A model generated the notes under the pieces. It saw nothing but the letters and a program-made list of their open reading frames with translations, searched no databases and was not told the DNA's origin. This document shows positions 27,701 through 37,319 of a stretch of 64,000 bases of DNA, one piece after another; position 1 is the first letter of the stretch, and each line of letters starts with the position of its first letter. A program made the position numbers and the translations under genes. Source of the DNA: Mytilus californianus (lineage: Eukaryota; Mollusca; Bivalvia; Mytilida; Mytilidae); NCBI RefSeq assembly GCF_021869535.1, contig NW_026262668.1, forward strand, positions 63,208,058-63,272,057, written 5' to 3'.

Positions 27701-28625
27701 GTGCCTCTAAGTCGTTTAACATATATGGCATACATGGTTCATATGATTGTACAGAGCTATTTTAGATTGACTAAACAGAGACTGGTCTATCTAAATGATA
27801 TGGAAACAGTAAGTCCAATATACAATTCATTAAATTTAGCCAAAAAACTTGCAAGTCAACTGCTATTACACTCTTCGTATTTGTGCTCAAAGTGAATGAA
27901 AATAGACGACCGCTCTGTCAATAAAATACGTTTCAATGTTATTTCAAAGCCAAAATCATCACATTCAATGGCAACTAAACTGGAGTAATTTGGAAAATAT
28001 TTGCATATTTCTGATATGTAACAAGCATTATTAAAACCGTATATTTCATTCATTTCTTTTGACTGTAAAAAATCCCACACTTGCTGCCTCTGAATATTAA
28101 GTTTTAAGCTAAAGCTTGTACAAAAGTGTAACAATAGCAAAATGTTTTTTTGTCTCCATTATCTTTTTTATATTCATTAGCAGGATTTAAAATTTTTGAG
28201 TGTGAGGTAAATCCAGATAACGTTTCGTACGCACGAAATTTATAAAGGAATATTTTTCATTATAAGTCACTATAAAATTTATCATTTTTCCTTTTTTTAT
28301 ATGAACAAAAACTCATTAAAGATACCAGGCTTATAATTTTGATCGCCAGACACTCGTTTCGTCTAAATCAGACTCACCAGTGACGCTGAAATCAAACCAG
28401 TTGGAAGACTAAATCAAATACAAAGATTAAGAGCTGAAAGGTCCAAAAAGTTGTGCCAATGTTATTATAATTTAAATTGTTTTTCACTATTAATTACAGA
28501 TATATGAATTCCTTGGACATATATGTTTGACATTTGCTGTATCTTTTGTGGCGTCTCTAGCTTTTGAGTTACCAATGATGGGATTGGAAAAAATCATTTT
28601 CAAAAGAGAACCTAGAAAGAGATAA
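12749..28625 (+). CDS. NRF-6-like (nose resistant to fluoxetine) acyltransferase-3 family protein, complete
   Basis: Fifteen exons join in frame to 748 residues: 12749-13133, 19367-19554, 19764-19830, 20328-20406, 21080-21315, 22067-22234, 22936-23032, 23813-23905, 24175-24343, 24722-24801, 25669-25776, 26305-26422, 27048-27237, 27666-27808 and 28500-28625. All introns are GT/AG with matching phases. Residues 1-17 are a hydrophobic signal peptide. Residues 104-214 form the cysteine-containing NRF domain ('PWALS-MIDAAGKP', 'WLGDYEECL', 'GICVPNSC'). A first membrane segment lies in exon 5. The acyltransferase-3 domain runs from about 346 to 735, with the family's R-x10-H motif at R354 to H365 and 'NSFVSVDSFF' after it. 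Members are multi-pass membrane proteins thought to transfer acyl groups. C. elegans NRF-6 affects fluoxetine response and lipid or yolk transport. The substrate here cannot be told. The junction of exons 4 and 5 is the least certain. The 6.2-kb first intron is full of repeats. Confidence 0.92.
13197..13372 (+). repeat. SINE-like mussel repeat, copy 2
   Basis: It is nearly base-for-base the same as 11937-12112, from 'gaatggttttacactagtaa' to 'ataccacatcttcttatatct', and starts about 60 bases after the exon 1 donor of the NRF-6-like gene. The high identity suggests either recent insertion of both copies or a local duplication. Confidence 0.85.
13845..14310 (-). repeat. Composite dispersed repeat (joins the 'ccccc-gttttt' and 'accaggttt' families)
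   Basis: Read on the minus strand it runs from 'ccggggcacctgagatca' through 'cccccagttttgctgagg', 'gcgactgtcatacaagtgag', 'accaggtttaatccaccatt', 'tgtacctagtcaggaatatg', 'agggactttccgtttt' and 'tttgccatggcgttgacag'. It therefore links blocks that occur separately in the other copies, and probably represents the longest version of the element in this window. It lies in intron 1 of the NRF-6-like gene. Confidence 0.75.
14660..15160 (-). repeat. SINE-like mussel repeat, long diverged copy
   Basis: The plus-strand text 'gaagatgtggtatgattgcc', 'aactctccacca', 'cggccttcaacaatgagc', 'aagctataaaagatcc' and 'aattcaaacgaaaaactaac' matches 51128-51540 in order, extending the 11937 repeat to about 450-500 bases. 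It also gives a 127-codon plus-strand open frame (14774-15157) that is antisense repeat sequence and not a gene. Confidence 0.7.
15423..15740. repeat. Uninterrupted copy of the 10020-11260 repeat
   Basis: It is colinear with the two flanks of the 10.2-11.1 kb insertion: 'ttacgcttatct', 'cttttacagttaggttag', 'gacaggaataatgtttgata', 'aaatgctctatt', then directly 'gatattgaagtgtaaaatc' and 'ttacaatgaaaacctgaac'. It serves as the empty-site comparator. Confidence 0.65.
18165..18470 (+). repeat. Dispersed 'accaggtttaatccaccat' repeat, copy B
   Basis: It carries 'gcgactgtcatacaagagag', 'gctagctatataaccagg', 'tgcctgtaccaagtcagg', 'gtttgatgtgtttgagctt', 'gatgagggactttccgtttt' and 'ttccttggagttcgg'. 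The blocks match 30455-30640 and the minus-strand copy at 13845-14310. It is in intron 1 of the NRF-6-like gene. Confidence 0.75.
18554..19300 (+). mobile_element. Hairpin-ended element with four ~161-bp tandem units (pearl/Helentron-like)
   Basis: The left end is a perfect hairpin, 'cccctccg-tag-cggagggg' (18558-18576), followed by a unique arm with 'tctgtatgtccgtacgtacg'. Four tandem units follow; the marker 'gtttgcctca' lies at 18651, 18811, 18972 and 19133, a period of 160-161 bases. The right end has 'gcgggggcatcat' and the palindrome 'gtgtcccatggacac' (19278-19292). The arm, tandem core, arm design matches the published 'pearl' elements of bivalves, a non-autonomous group probably mobilised by Helitron/Helentron machinery. 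There is no coding sequence. It ends just upstream of exon 2 of the NRF-6-like gene. Confidence 0.8.
24474..24540 (+). repeat. 33-bp tandem duplication
   Basis: The block beginning 'gaaaccaaattcgttggatt' at 24474 is repeated at 24507 with few changes. It is intronic (after exon 9 of the NRF-6-like gene) and is a recent local duplication. Confidence 0.8.
28190..28410 (+). repeat. Two adjoining dispersed repeat fragments
   Basis: The first half ('gtgaggtaaatccag', 'cgtttcgtacgcacgaaatt') belongs to the family at 300-510 and 31225. The second half ('accaggcttataattttgat', 'cgccagacactcgtttcgtc', 'agtgacgctgaaatcaaa') belongs to the family near 4970 and 6465. They lie in the last intron of the NRF-6-like gene. 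Confidence 0.6.
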
Positions 28626-28776
28626 CATACTTTAGAATTCAGAAGATTGTTCTATCATGCGGGAATTATACTATATGTCAAGGAAATTATGATTTCATAG
28701 TACAATTAGGACTATATTATGATGATATCTGAGAAATAGAAATGCTTATGTTTTCTCGTACCATGAAAATAATTAA

Positions 28777-28819
28777 AATAAAACGTAGTATTGTGTTCAA
28801 AAGATATACAAATAATAAA
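28777..28819 (+). terminator. Polyadenylation signals of the NRF-6-like gene
   Basis: Two AATAAA hexamers, at 28777-28782 and 28814-28819, follow the stop codon by 150-190 bases on the coding strand. Either would give a short 3' untranslated region. The actual cleavage site cannot be read from the sequence. Confidence 0.5.
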
Positions 28820-29155
28820 GTGAAACTATTGTGTTGAAAAATGATAATTTAGCAACATTGGTTTCCTTTACAACACCATCTGTACAACTCTTTTTCTGTT
28901 TTTATTTCAAAAGCTGATTTTTTTTTTAAATCGCGTTTCTCGGTGTTTTACACAAGATTTGATGATGTATTGATATTGCAAACAATTATTTAAACAAAAA
29001 ATTCTTCAACGCCAAAATCATATTCATAAGAAATATTTATTAATAATTTTGTCAGAAAAGATTTTTTCATTAATGACTCGTGTTTTCAATTTTTAATGTC
29101 GATTTTTCTTAGAAACATAAATAAAATGTACCAATGATAAGTATACTGCACTGAA

Positions 29156-29234
29156 AAACAGACTACAACAACAACTCGCTCTTCTGACAATATAAAACAG
29201 ACTACAACAACAACAACTCGCTCTTCTGACAATA
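29156..29234 (+). repeat. 37-41 bp tandem duplication
   Basis: The block 'aaacagactacaacaacaac' to 'ctcgctcttctgacaatat' occurs twice in a row. The second copy has one additional 'aac' triplet. The region is intergenic. Confidence 0.85.
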
Positions 29235-30034
29235 TGATTAAAATACAGATCCTTTGTCAACGCTTTGCTTACGAGCCATCATCGGTCCTAATCATAGGAA
29301 ATGTATTTTAATCAAATGGCCTTTCCAAGAAAATTAATTTACAAAAAAAGACAAACAACGACAACACATGGTCTAGATAGCCTGAGGTGATCGAAGCACA
29401 ACATGCTATGAGCTAAACCAGTATTACATAATTTGAAAAGCAGAGTCAAATATGGTCGTTACTACAGGAATATTAATTAAGTTTATTGCCACTTAAGTAA
29501 AAAAGAAATATCATGCCTGAAACTTTTCACGAGGTTTCCTGATAGCATTTAATTGAAATATTCAGTATTTGTAAGAGGTAAGTAGGTATTCAAAATTCCC
29601 GGACCATCTGGAGAAAGAACGATTTCAACAGAATACGCATATAATTCTGTTCAATCCCGAGTTTAGATATATTATTTTTCAATGCATCAGTTATATTTAT
29701 GATTTTGTTTTAAATGAAACATCATATCAATAGATAATATTCTAATAAAGTCTTTACGTTTTTTTAAGGCATTCAAACTCTGCGATATCTCAGAAACTTA
29801 ATCTTAATAAATACTCAACAAAGACTTTTGGCTATAATTCATATCGGCAAACGCGTGCTTCTTCTACCTAAGATTCATCAGTAGCTGGAGTTCTATGGTG
29901 CTCGATTTAACCAAAAATTCCAAAACGTTGTTTCTAGGCCACGTATTTCTGGGATAAATAAACCTTAATGTTATAAATATATAAACATTTTGTAAGCAGT
30001 AAATTTATACTGAGACCGTTATAGTAGTCTCATA

Positions 30035-30240
30035 TTAATAGAAAATGACCTATCAATATATTCCATGTGGAAAGAGAGGCGCAAGATACTAAAGGGATAG
30101 GCAAACTCATTATTCAAAAACAAACTGACAACCGAAAAGACAAACAACTGTCCACAAAACCAAACATGGAATAACCAAAGACTGAGCAACACGAACCCAC
30201 CAATTCCGGAAGAAACATCAAACAGCATAGGCATCAATTC
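30035..30240 (-). repeat. Dispersed 'ggttcgtgttgctcagtc' repeat, copy D
   Basis: On the minus strand it reads 'ccggaattggtgggttcgtg', 'ttgctcagtctttgg', 'gacagttgtttgtctttt' and 'gtatcttgcgcctctctttc', in the same order as the copies at 7219 and 8345. No gene content is present. Confidence 0.7.
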
Positions 30241-30454
30241 AGTGGTTGTGAAGATTCATAAAAAATGCCACTCTTACAACTTTTTTTATTGGCGTCTTTG
30301 TAGATTCATTTGTATGTTTTATTTTTTAATATTTTTAGTCAGTTGTGCTATTTGTCTGTGATGTATGTATTGACTGCTGGATCCCAATAATTGTCATATT
30401 AACCTATTATGTCTGCTTGATTGCTCACTCAATTCTGATCAATATAACGGAACT

Positions 30455-30640
30455 ATAAACAACTGTCATACACGTGCGGGGTTTAGCTAGCTATAAAACC
30501 AGGTTTAACCCACCATTTCCTTCTGAAATGTCTGTACCAAGTCAGGAATATGACAGTTGCTTTCCACTCGTTTCTTTGATTGAAAACGTTTTATTGTCAG
30601 TTTTTATAAACTTTCCCTTTTTAAAAATTTACTTTGAAGT
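30455..30640 (+). repeat. Dispersed 'accaggtttaacccaccat' repeat, copy C
   Basis: It carries 'aactgtcatacacgtgcggg', 'gctagctataaaaccagg', 'tgtctgtaccaagtcagg', 'aatatgacagttgctttcca' and 'actttgaagttcggtatttt', colinear with 18165-18470. Confidence 0.75.
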
Positions 30641-31129
30641 TCGGTATTTTATTATATTCTTTTAAAACCAAGTGTTTCGAATAATTCGACAATTTAAATT
30701 ATAAGAAAACCTAAGGACACGGTTGCAAAAGTCAACTTCACCCTGGACGTGAAATGGGTAACTTTTGACAACTTGCGGGTTTCATCTGCCTATATTATCT
30801 TGAAACTTCTCTGTGGAATACACGCACATATATATTTCCTATCGGTTGGTTACCCTGACATCGATCGATGATATATTATGAGGCAAAAGTAGTTCACCGA
30901 TGTTCAAATCTCATAATCTTTTTAGAAGGAACAAACCAGGTTAAAACAAAAATCTGAAGGAATCGAATGAACTCCAAAAGAAGAAACTATATCGGGTGAG
31001 TCGGAAGGGTGAGCATATCATACTATGCTTGCATCACTCGCCATGCGAATCCTTACTTAGTCAAATGTCGTAATCGGGAATGGGACACAATCGGTAAATT
31101 TACAATGTAGACTACTAGTATTTTGTTAC

Positions 31130-31245
31130 CTAAATATCTAAATATTTATATATTAACTGGACGTTAAGTAACTAACAATCAATCAATCAATCAACCAATC
31201 ATTTAATCAACTAATCAATCAATATATATAATAAACTTAGGTTTC
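31130..31245 (+). repeat. CAAT-tailed retroposon 3' end
   Basis: The text 'actggacgttaagtaactaa' is followed by a (CAAT)n tail with 'caatcaatcaatcaatc'. The same 'gacgt-aagcaac-aac' plus (TCAA)n end is found at 32690-32735. A short-repeat 3' tail is typical of SINEs and some LINEs. Confidence 0.65.
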
Positions 31246-31445
31246 AACTCCTTCAGGCAAAGTTGACATAAGATGGATTTGGGTATTATAGTATGTCCTT
31301 TTTTATCATGTAGCTCTACAACTTTTTCGGTTCTTATACATCTTTGGCTTTCAAATATTCGGCTTTAAGCGTTCCGGGTGAAGGTAAACCCAGAGAAGCG
31401 CTTCGTATACAATTTATAAAGTATTGTTTTAATTTATTACAGCAC
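31225..31445 (+). repeat. Dispersed 'gcgttcc / aagcgcttcg' family, copy 2
   Basis: It begins 'ggtttcaactccttcaggc', continues 'tagctctacaactttttcgg', 'catctttggctttcaaatat' and 'aagcgttccgg', and ends with 'aatttataaagtattg'. The first 140 bases are repeated in direct orientation at 33059-33190, and the second half matches 410-510. Confidence 0.7.
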
Positions 31446-31553
31446 TTGGTCGATACCAGTCAGTGCTGGTGGACTATAAGTCCCAGAGGATATCATCAGC
31501 TCAGTAGTTCTTCGGTATTGACTCGATTCATAACAAACCTTTGTTTATGTTGA

Positions 31554-33012
31554 CACTGGTTACGATTACGTTGAAAACGTAACAATAACAAAAAATTATT
31601 GTTACGTTGGACACAAACTGCCGGAATGTTAGGTTGGATTAGGAATCGATCTTAATTTTTTATTCTTGAACTATTTATATTTTCGTCCAAAAGTTTTGTT
31701 GGAAACATGTGATGTTGTTTTTTGTTGTCTTTTAATATTATCTCATTTCTGTCAATTATTGATATTATGTCAAACTCGGCTTTTAATATCAAACTAAGCA
31801 TGGCTGAAATGAAAAAAATAAATCATAAAAATACGGGTCGGGAACTATTTTGTGTAGGCAATTGATTTTCTCATTTACCGACAGTTGTCAAGAGGTGTCA
31901 ACAGTATTTAAATGAAGATGAACCGATTTGCATTTTCATCGTCCAGATGTTTTGTGACCGTAATTTCGTTCTCATTGGCGATAGTACATGCTCTTTTGAA
32001 CTGTTTATAAAATTATCAAGAAACTTACGGTTTCAACAGCTTATTCATTTTCAGTGCATTCAAAATACATTTTTTTTCATTCTGTTACTAGTATTGATTC
32101 ATTATTATTATTTTTGTCGGCTAGCATCAATATATACTGCCTAAAATTGTTGTTATCAAGTAGCTTACCTTCCCCCTTTTTCCCCCTTTAACACCCAAGG
32201 GTGACTGGATAATAGAAATATGGTCACCTTGGTCTTTTTCCGACCGGCAATAAAACCCTCGCCAAAGTGGGGCGTCCATTTGGCTGTGCGGGATGTATCA
32301 AGTACGCCGCCACGTCCGGTTAGAGTGGGGACGTTAAATCCGATGCCTCGTGTAGAGAGAGTGCTACGCTCTCTGCATGTTACGAATCCTTTCAACAACT
32401 CTTCGAGGGATCCGTATGTGACCTGTTGCAAGGCTAAATTTAGGCCCCTATCAAATATACCCTCATTTTCCAGTGGCAGTAACAGTTTCCCGATTTTCAT
32501 CCAGAACAGCTTCTATTGCAAGACCTACCTATTGTATTTATTGTTAATTTGTTCTCGTCCTGAAACAGTCAAACTCATAGATCGAAAACAAACTGACAAC
32601 GCCATGGCCAAAAATAAAAAGACAAACAGACAAATAATAGTACAGATGACACACCATAGAAAACTAACTGAACATGCATGACATATTTGCCACTTGACGT
32701 GAAGCAACCAACGATCAATCAATCAATCTTTTTCCTTAGGTCGTCGTTTGAGAAACGGCAAGACTCTATTTGTTCTTCTGGGCAATCCAACGACGATAAT
32801 AATTATCAAGCATATCGGAGAATTCATCAACTAAACTAAAAGTCTGTTTAAAGTTTTATAAATCTAACGTAACACCAACGCAACGTAACCGTAGACACAA
32901 ATATTATTGTTACGTTCGTAATTAATCGGTTCCTAACCCAACCTAGCATTCCGGCAATTAGTGTTCAACGTAACAATAACTTTTTTGTTAACGTACGTAA
33001 TCGTAGTCAGTG
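31554..33012. mobile_element. 1.46-kb segment bounded by ~95-bp inverted repeats
   Basis: The left arm 31554-31650 ('cactggttacgattacgt', 'attgttacgttggacaca', 'ctgccggaatgttaggttgg') is matched in inverted orientation by 32925-33012, which ends '...taatcgtagtcagtg'. Identity is about 80 percent by eye. The outer ends are CACTG and CAGTG. Between them lies a CAAT-tailed retroposon and no transposase. It could be a non-autonomous DNA transposon carrying later insertions, or two independent inverted copies of one repeat. I found no target duplication. Confidence 0.5.
32200..32735 (+). repeat. CAAT-tailed retroposon, full-length-looking copy with an internal insertion
   Basis: It starts around 'aacacccaagggtgactgg', contains GC-rich blocks 'ggggcgtccatttggctgtg' and 'gtagagagagtgctacgctc', and ends 'gtgaagcaaccaacgatc' followed by (AATC)n. 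A diverged copy is at 33935-34345. A roughly 95-base minus-strand fragment of the 'gccatggcgttgtcag' repeat (32570-32665) is inserted into it. The GC-rich blocks give 111- and 153-codon open frames on opposite strands. I do not regard these as genes, because the related copy does not keep them. Confidence 0.65.
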
Positions 33013-33934
33013 CCTTTTTTGTTTCGTTTACAAATTTCCAAATTATTAAGAAAATGCGGTTTCAACTCCCTCAGGCAAAGGTTGAGCTAAGATAAATTTT
33101 GTTATTAGTTAATGCCCTTTTTGGTAATATAGCTCTACAACTTTTTCGGTACTTTTACATCCTTGGCCTGCAAATGTTCGGCTTAAACCGCGAAAATATG
33201 TCGCAGTGAGTTGATACATAGACACATCATCTCAGTTAACCTGTTCAAAACTTGTGTATATAATCAACAAGAGACATAATGCATCTCTGAATCTACCAGC
33301 GACAGTTTGTAGGTACAGGCATGATTTAAATGATACCTAATACAGCTTTAAAATAGTTAAAATCCCTCCGCCACCAGACGATTTTGGCTATTCTTTTATG
33401 TTCCGTTTTTTTTTTGTCATAAAGCTCTCTTTATGTTTTTATACATCCATAGATTTACGAACGTTTGACTCTTAATATTACAAGTAATACTCATGAATAC
33501 AGAAACAATGTTTGTACTGCCATCTGAAATTGTTTCCGATAGTTTTATCTGCACATCCTGGTTGAAATATCTAACCACAGACTATAGCTAGCAGAAGTAC
33601 AAATCAAATTTCTACATAACAATTGGAATAACCTACAATTTGAGAGTATGAATTAAAAAACCAAAAAACCCAAATAACCAAATATCCAAAAACACCAAGA
33701 GGTCAACCAACAATCTTCAACAATAAACATGAATAACAAATGTGTAAACATATCATTTGACAAACTCTAAATTGCACAGAGTCTTAAACAAAAGTGAATA
33801 AATTGAGCATAGACTATCAAAGATCTGCAGTTATCACTAATATCACCGAATGACAAGACACCAATTCACCCAATGACAAAACACCAATGGTTGACGGGAG
33901 TATAAAAATATGGACATATCTGGAAATCACTGAC

Positions 33935-34345
33935 GCTTAAGAGGGGCGTCCATTTGGTTGTGCAGGGTGAATTGACTATAGACTTTAAAGAGCCTGTGTC
34001 ACTCACCTTGATCTTTCCAACAATGTAGACTTAAATATAAATCATGAATCAAATCTCTTTTACATGTTTTATGTCGATCTTGAAATGCTGATCTTTTTCT
34101 GTTTAGTTTCTCTGTACCTACAAGGATTTTGCCCAAAAATAGCTCGCTTGGCCTTTTGGCCCTTTGGCGGTAGATTTAATGCCTGGTGTAGAGAGTGCAA
34201 GGCAACTTTCCAGCCCCTATCCAACATACACTTTCCAGAAACTACCTTTTGGATTTATTGTTAATTTGTTCTCATCTTTGTATATGTATTAAATGCTTGC
34301 AACTAGACTTTAATCACACAACAGCAATCAAGCAATCAAAATTAC
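33935..34345 (+). repeat. CAAT-tailed retroposon, diverged copy
   Basis: It shares 'ggggcgtccatttggttgtg', 'atgcctggtgtagagagtgc', 'cagcccctatccaacata', 'ttattgttaatttgttctc' and a 'caatcaagcaatc' tail with 32200-32735. It lacks the inserted fragment present there. Confidence 0.65.
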
Positions 34346-34429
34346 AAAAAAAAAACATTAAGATATGATGGATGAGGTTCCTGAAGGGGTTGAACAATTG
34401 GTTCATATTTTTATTATATGAATTGACCT

Positions 34430-34512
34430 ATAGTTGTTAACTTCTATGTCATTTGGTCTCTGGTGGAGAGTTGTCTCATTGCCAATCATACCACATCTTC
34501 TTATTTCTATAT
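34430..34512 (+). repeat. SINE-like mussel repeat, 3' fragment
   Basis: It carries 'gttgttaacttctatgtca', 'ttggtctctggtggagagtt' and 'gtctcattgccaatcatac', ending 'cacatcttcttatttct'. This matches the 3' part of the family at 11937 and the start of the inverted copy at 14660. Confidence 0.75.
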
Positions 34513-34950
34513 TAATGTCAAGGTATTACTTAAGAAGTTAACTGTTTCAAAACATGAATTAATAGCTACTGTATCAGTTAATAAATCAAAAACAAAATAC
34601 ATCTTATGGGGAGGAATGCATCTTAGGTTGGGTTATTTGTATTATTCAATAATGTGTGCTAAATGCAAAAATCTTAATTTTCAAATCCTGTGATTATGAA
34701 GGTAGTGTACCAAAGTCAATGTTTAAACACACATTGGGTAAAAACTGTTACAACTGCATAACTCAAATCAAAGTGAGATTGGGTGCATCAACAGGGTAAG
34801 CATCTCTGGGTGCAACATCCCTGATAGAATTCAACCGTCCCCTCAAGCACTGTAGGAAGAAACAAAGACACAAACATGATAAAAGAGATAATAATATCAA
34901 ATTGATGATTAAGATTTCCCCCAAAACATACTCTAACAACTTATTTGAAG

Positions 34951-36352
34951 GATAACAAGAGGCTGTCACAGTGACAGCAAACCGTATTTCCTGCAGAGGT
35001 CGAACCCTTAACAGTTGAGCAAGTATGGACACTACATTTAATCTTAAAACAGCTCTGAATTTGGATTGTGATTGAATATTTGACACAGCATAGGTTTGTG
35101 ACACAAAACGAATGTGGTCAAAGAACTGAAAAATTTGAAATTGGACATTTACCTATTATGGTCAAATATCCAAAATCTAAGTACATTGTTAGAGTCAGCA
35201 TATCAAAGCATCCCAAGATATCAATTTTTAATGAAATTAAACAAAAGTTTAATTTAAGACTCTTTGGACCTCAATGTGGACCAATTTGATAAAGGAGCCC
35301 AAAATCCAAAATCTCTAAATACATGGTTAGATTCAGCATTTCAAAAAAACCCATAAATTCATTTTTTGTTGAAATCAAACAAAGTTTAATTTTGGACCCT
35401 GATTTGGACCAACTTCAAAACTAGGCCCAAAAATCCAATATTTAAATACAGGTTTAGATTCAACATTTGAAAGAACCCTATATATATTTAATTTATGTTG
35501 AAATGAAACACAGTTTACCTGTCTCCGCTACGCGTCGCCAGGTAAACTACATTTGCGACAGTAAAACTACAGATGGACGTCCGCAAAGCTTCAAATACAA
35601 TACAGTTATCTCTAAAATAACTCAAACTGAATAAATGATAAATAAATAGTTCTCTAAAATTAGATATGATTTAACCATTAAAAAATAGTTTTCTAAAATT
35701 AGATATGATGTTATATATTTTCAAATTATAATCAATAAAGTTAGATATGATTTAACCACTAAAACATTGTAAGAATCAGCATATCAAAAAACCCCAAGAA
35801 TTCAATTTTTGATGAAATTAAACCAAAATCAGAAATCTAAGTATATGTTTATTAATAGACAATATAAGTTTAGTTTTTAAAGGAGTTCACTTCATCAAAA
35901 AAAAATTATATATATAGCATTCAGAAAATTAGTTTATACAGAATAACAAACACAAAATTCCTCAAACAATTTACCAAAGAAAAGAAAAAAAATCCAAAAT
36001 GTCATTCATCATTAATACAATGTCTTTTAAATATCTATAAAACTTATCTGTAAGTGTAATCAAACTTTACATATATAATTAACCATTTCTGTTCAAAGGG
36101 AAATAACTCAATCACATAATAAGTACCACTTTTGACTATTGGAAAGGGATATAACTCAACAACAAGAAAAGCTAAAATCCTGAAAATTGAACTTGACCTT
36201 TATTTAATCAATGGAAACAACATATCTAAATTTGAAAAAATTTCGTCAAAGCTTTTTGATGTTAATGAACGGACGCTGTTTGGCAGCCCCACGCCCGCCC
36301 GCCGTACGTCCCCAAATCAATAACCAAGTTTTTCCTTTCGGAAATCCGGTTA
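34951..36352. mobile_element. Hairpin-ended element with diverged ~130-bp tandem units
   Basis: The left end has the hairpin 'gctgtcacagtgacagc' (34962-34978). Direct units marked by 'gttaga-tcagca' start at 35188, 35326, 35453 and about 35769. The last interval is enlarged and holds a second hairpin start, 'agtttacctg' with 'caggtaaact' (35514-35548), which may be a nested element. The right end has 'cccacgcccgcccgccgtac' and 'ttcctttcggaaatccgg'. There is no coding sequence. The architecture resembles the elements at 18554 and 42912. Confidence 0.6.
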
Positions 36353-37319
36353 AAAATGATCTATCATAATTTCTAATCCTTCATATAAAACTGATACAAT
36401 CAATGTTACATTTAGTATTTTGTTGTTGGTATTTGGACAAATAGTGTTCTACAAAAGTCAAATAAATATTAAAAGTTTTTATATCAATTTATTTTCTATA
36501 CTATAACAACTTACTAAATAACAAAATAATACAATTTATGATATACATAGAACTTGCTGTTCTTAAAACTAACTAAACAATTAAAAAATACAGTTAAATC
36601 TTTTTAATAAGCAAATTCACAGAAAAAATATCTAAACAGACTTTATTATGGTTCATTAATTAACATACATGTAACAGTAAAACCGTTCATATTCAGGTAT
36701 GTTTTACATGATTTGCATCCAAATCAAAAAAGGCTATTTCTAGCAAATTATGTACACATACATGCAAAGTGCATATATCCCATCAAGGCCCTAAAATACT
36801 TAAGACTAACCTATGCAAGTACCTGAATTTCAGTGGAGTATTTCTTAAAAGTTAGGCTTCATAATCTTCTCAAAAAATAAATATTCAGAAGGTAATAATT
36901 ATTTCTTTTAATATAATTACATTTATGTATTTACATAAATTTTACGGACAGATGGATTTCAACAACAAAACAATACCAAGTAATGTAACAATATGAAATC
37001 AAATTAGGACTGCATACTTCATAGAAATGTACTAGTATATAAAAAATAAATTAAATCTCAATCAAAGGGATTATTAAGTCATAACAAATTTCACAAAGCA
37101 TTTAAATTTTGTAACTTAACTTGGGTCATATAAATACTAAATACATATACTCCTTTTATCATGAGAGTATTGTTTCTGGTTGCAACTGTTTTAAAATAGC
37201 CAAAAAGAAGATATTGTATTCATCAACATTAATTGTATGGTAAAATAAGAGGTATATAAATACAAATTGTACTAAGTTTTTCCCTGAGAAAACCTTGAAA
37301 ACCAAAATATCTCAGAATG

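Larger units (their letters stand above)
28820..37319. other. Intergenic region between the NRF-6-like gene and HENMT1 (tail to tail)
   Basis: I found no coding exon in this 8.5 kb on either strand. It contains a 37-41 base duplication (29156-29234), dispersed repeats (30035-30240, 30455-30640), CAAT-tailed retroposons, the inverted-repeat pair at 31554 and 33012, and a hairpin-ended tandem element (34951-36352). From 36353 to 37319 it is plain AT-rich sequence, probably the 3' untranslated and downstream region of HENMT1. Confidence 0.6.

Noticed and set aside
32165-32681. Opposed 111- and 153-codon open frames
   Set aside because: Both come from the GC-rich body of the CAAT-tailed retroposon. 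The diverged copy at 33935 does not preserve them, and the plus-strand one runs into an inserted repeat fragment.
34763-35104. 113-codon minus-strand open frame
   Set aside because: No domain recognised, and it overlaps the hairpin end of the tandem element at 34951.
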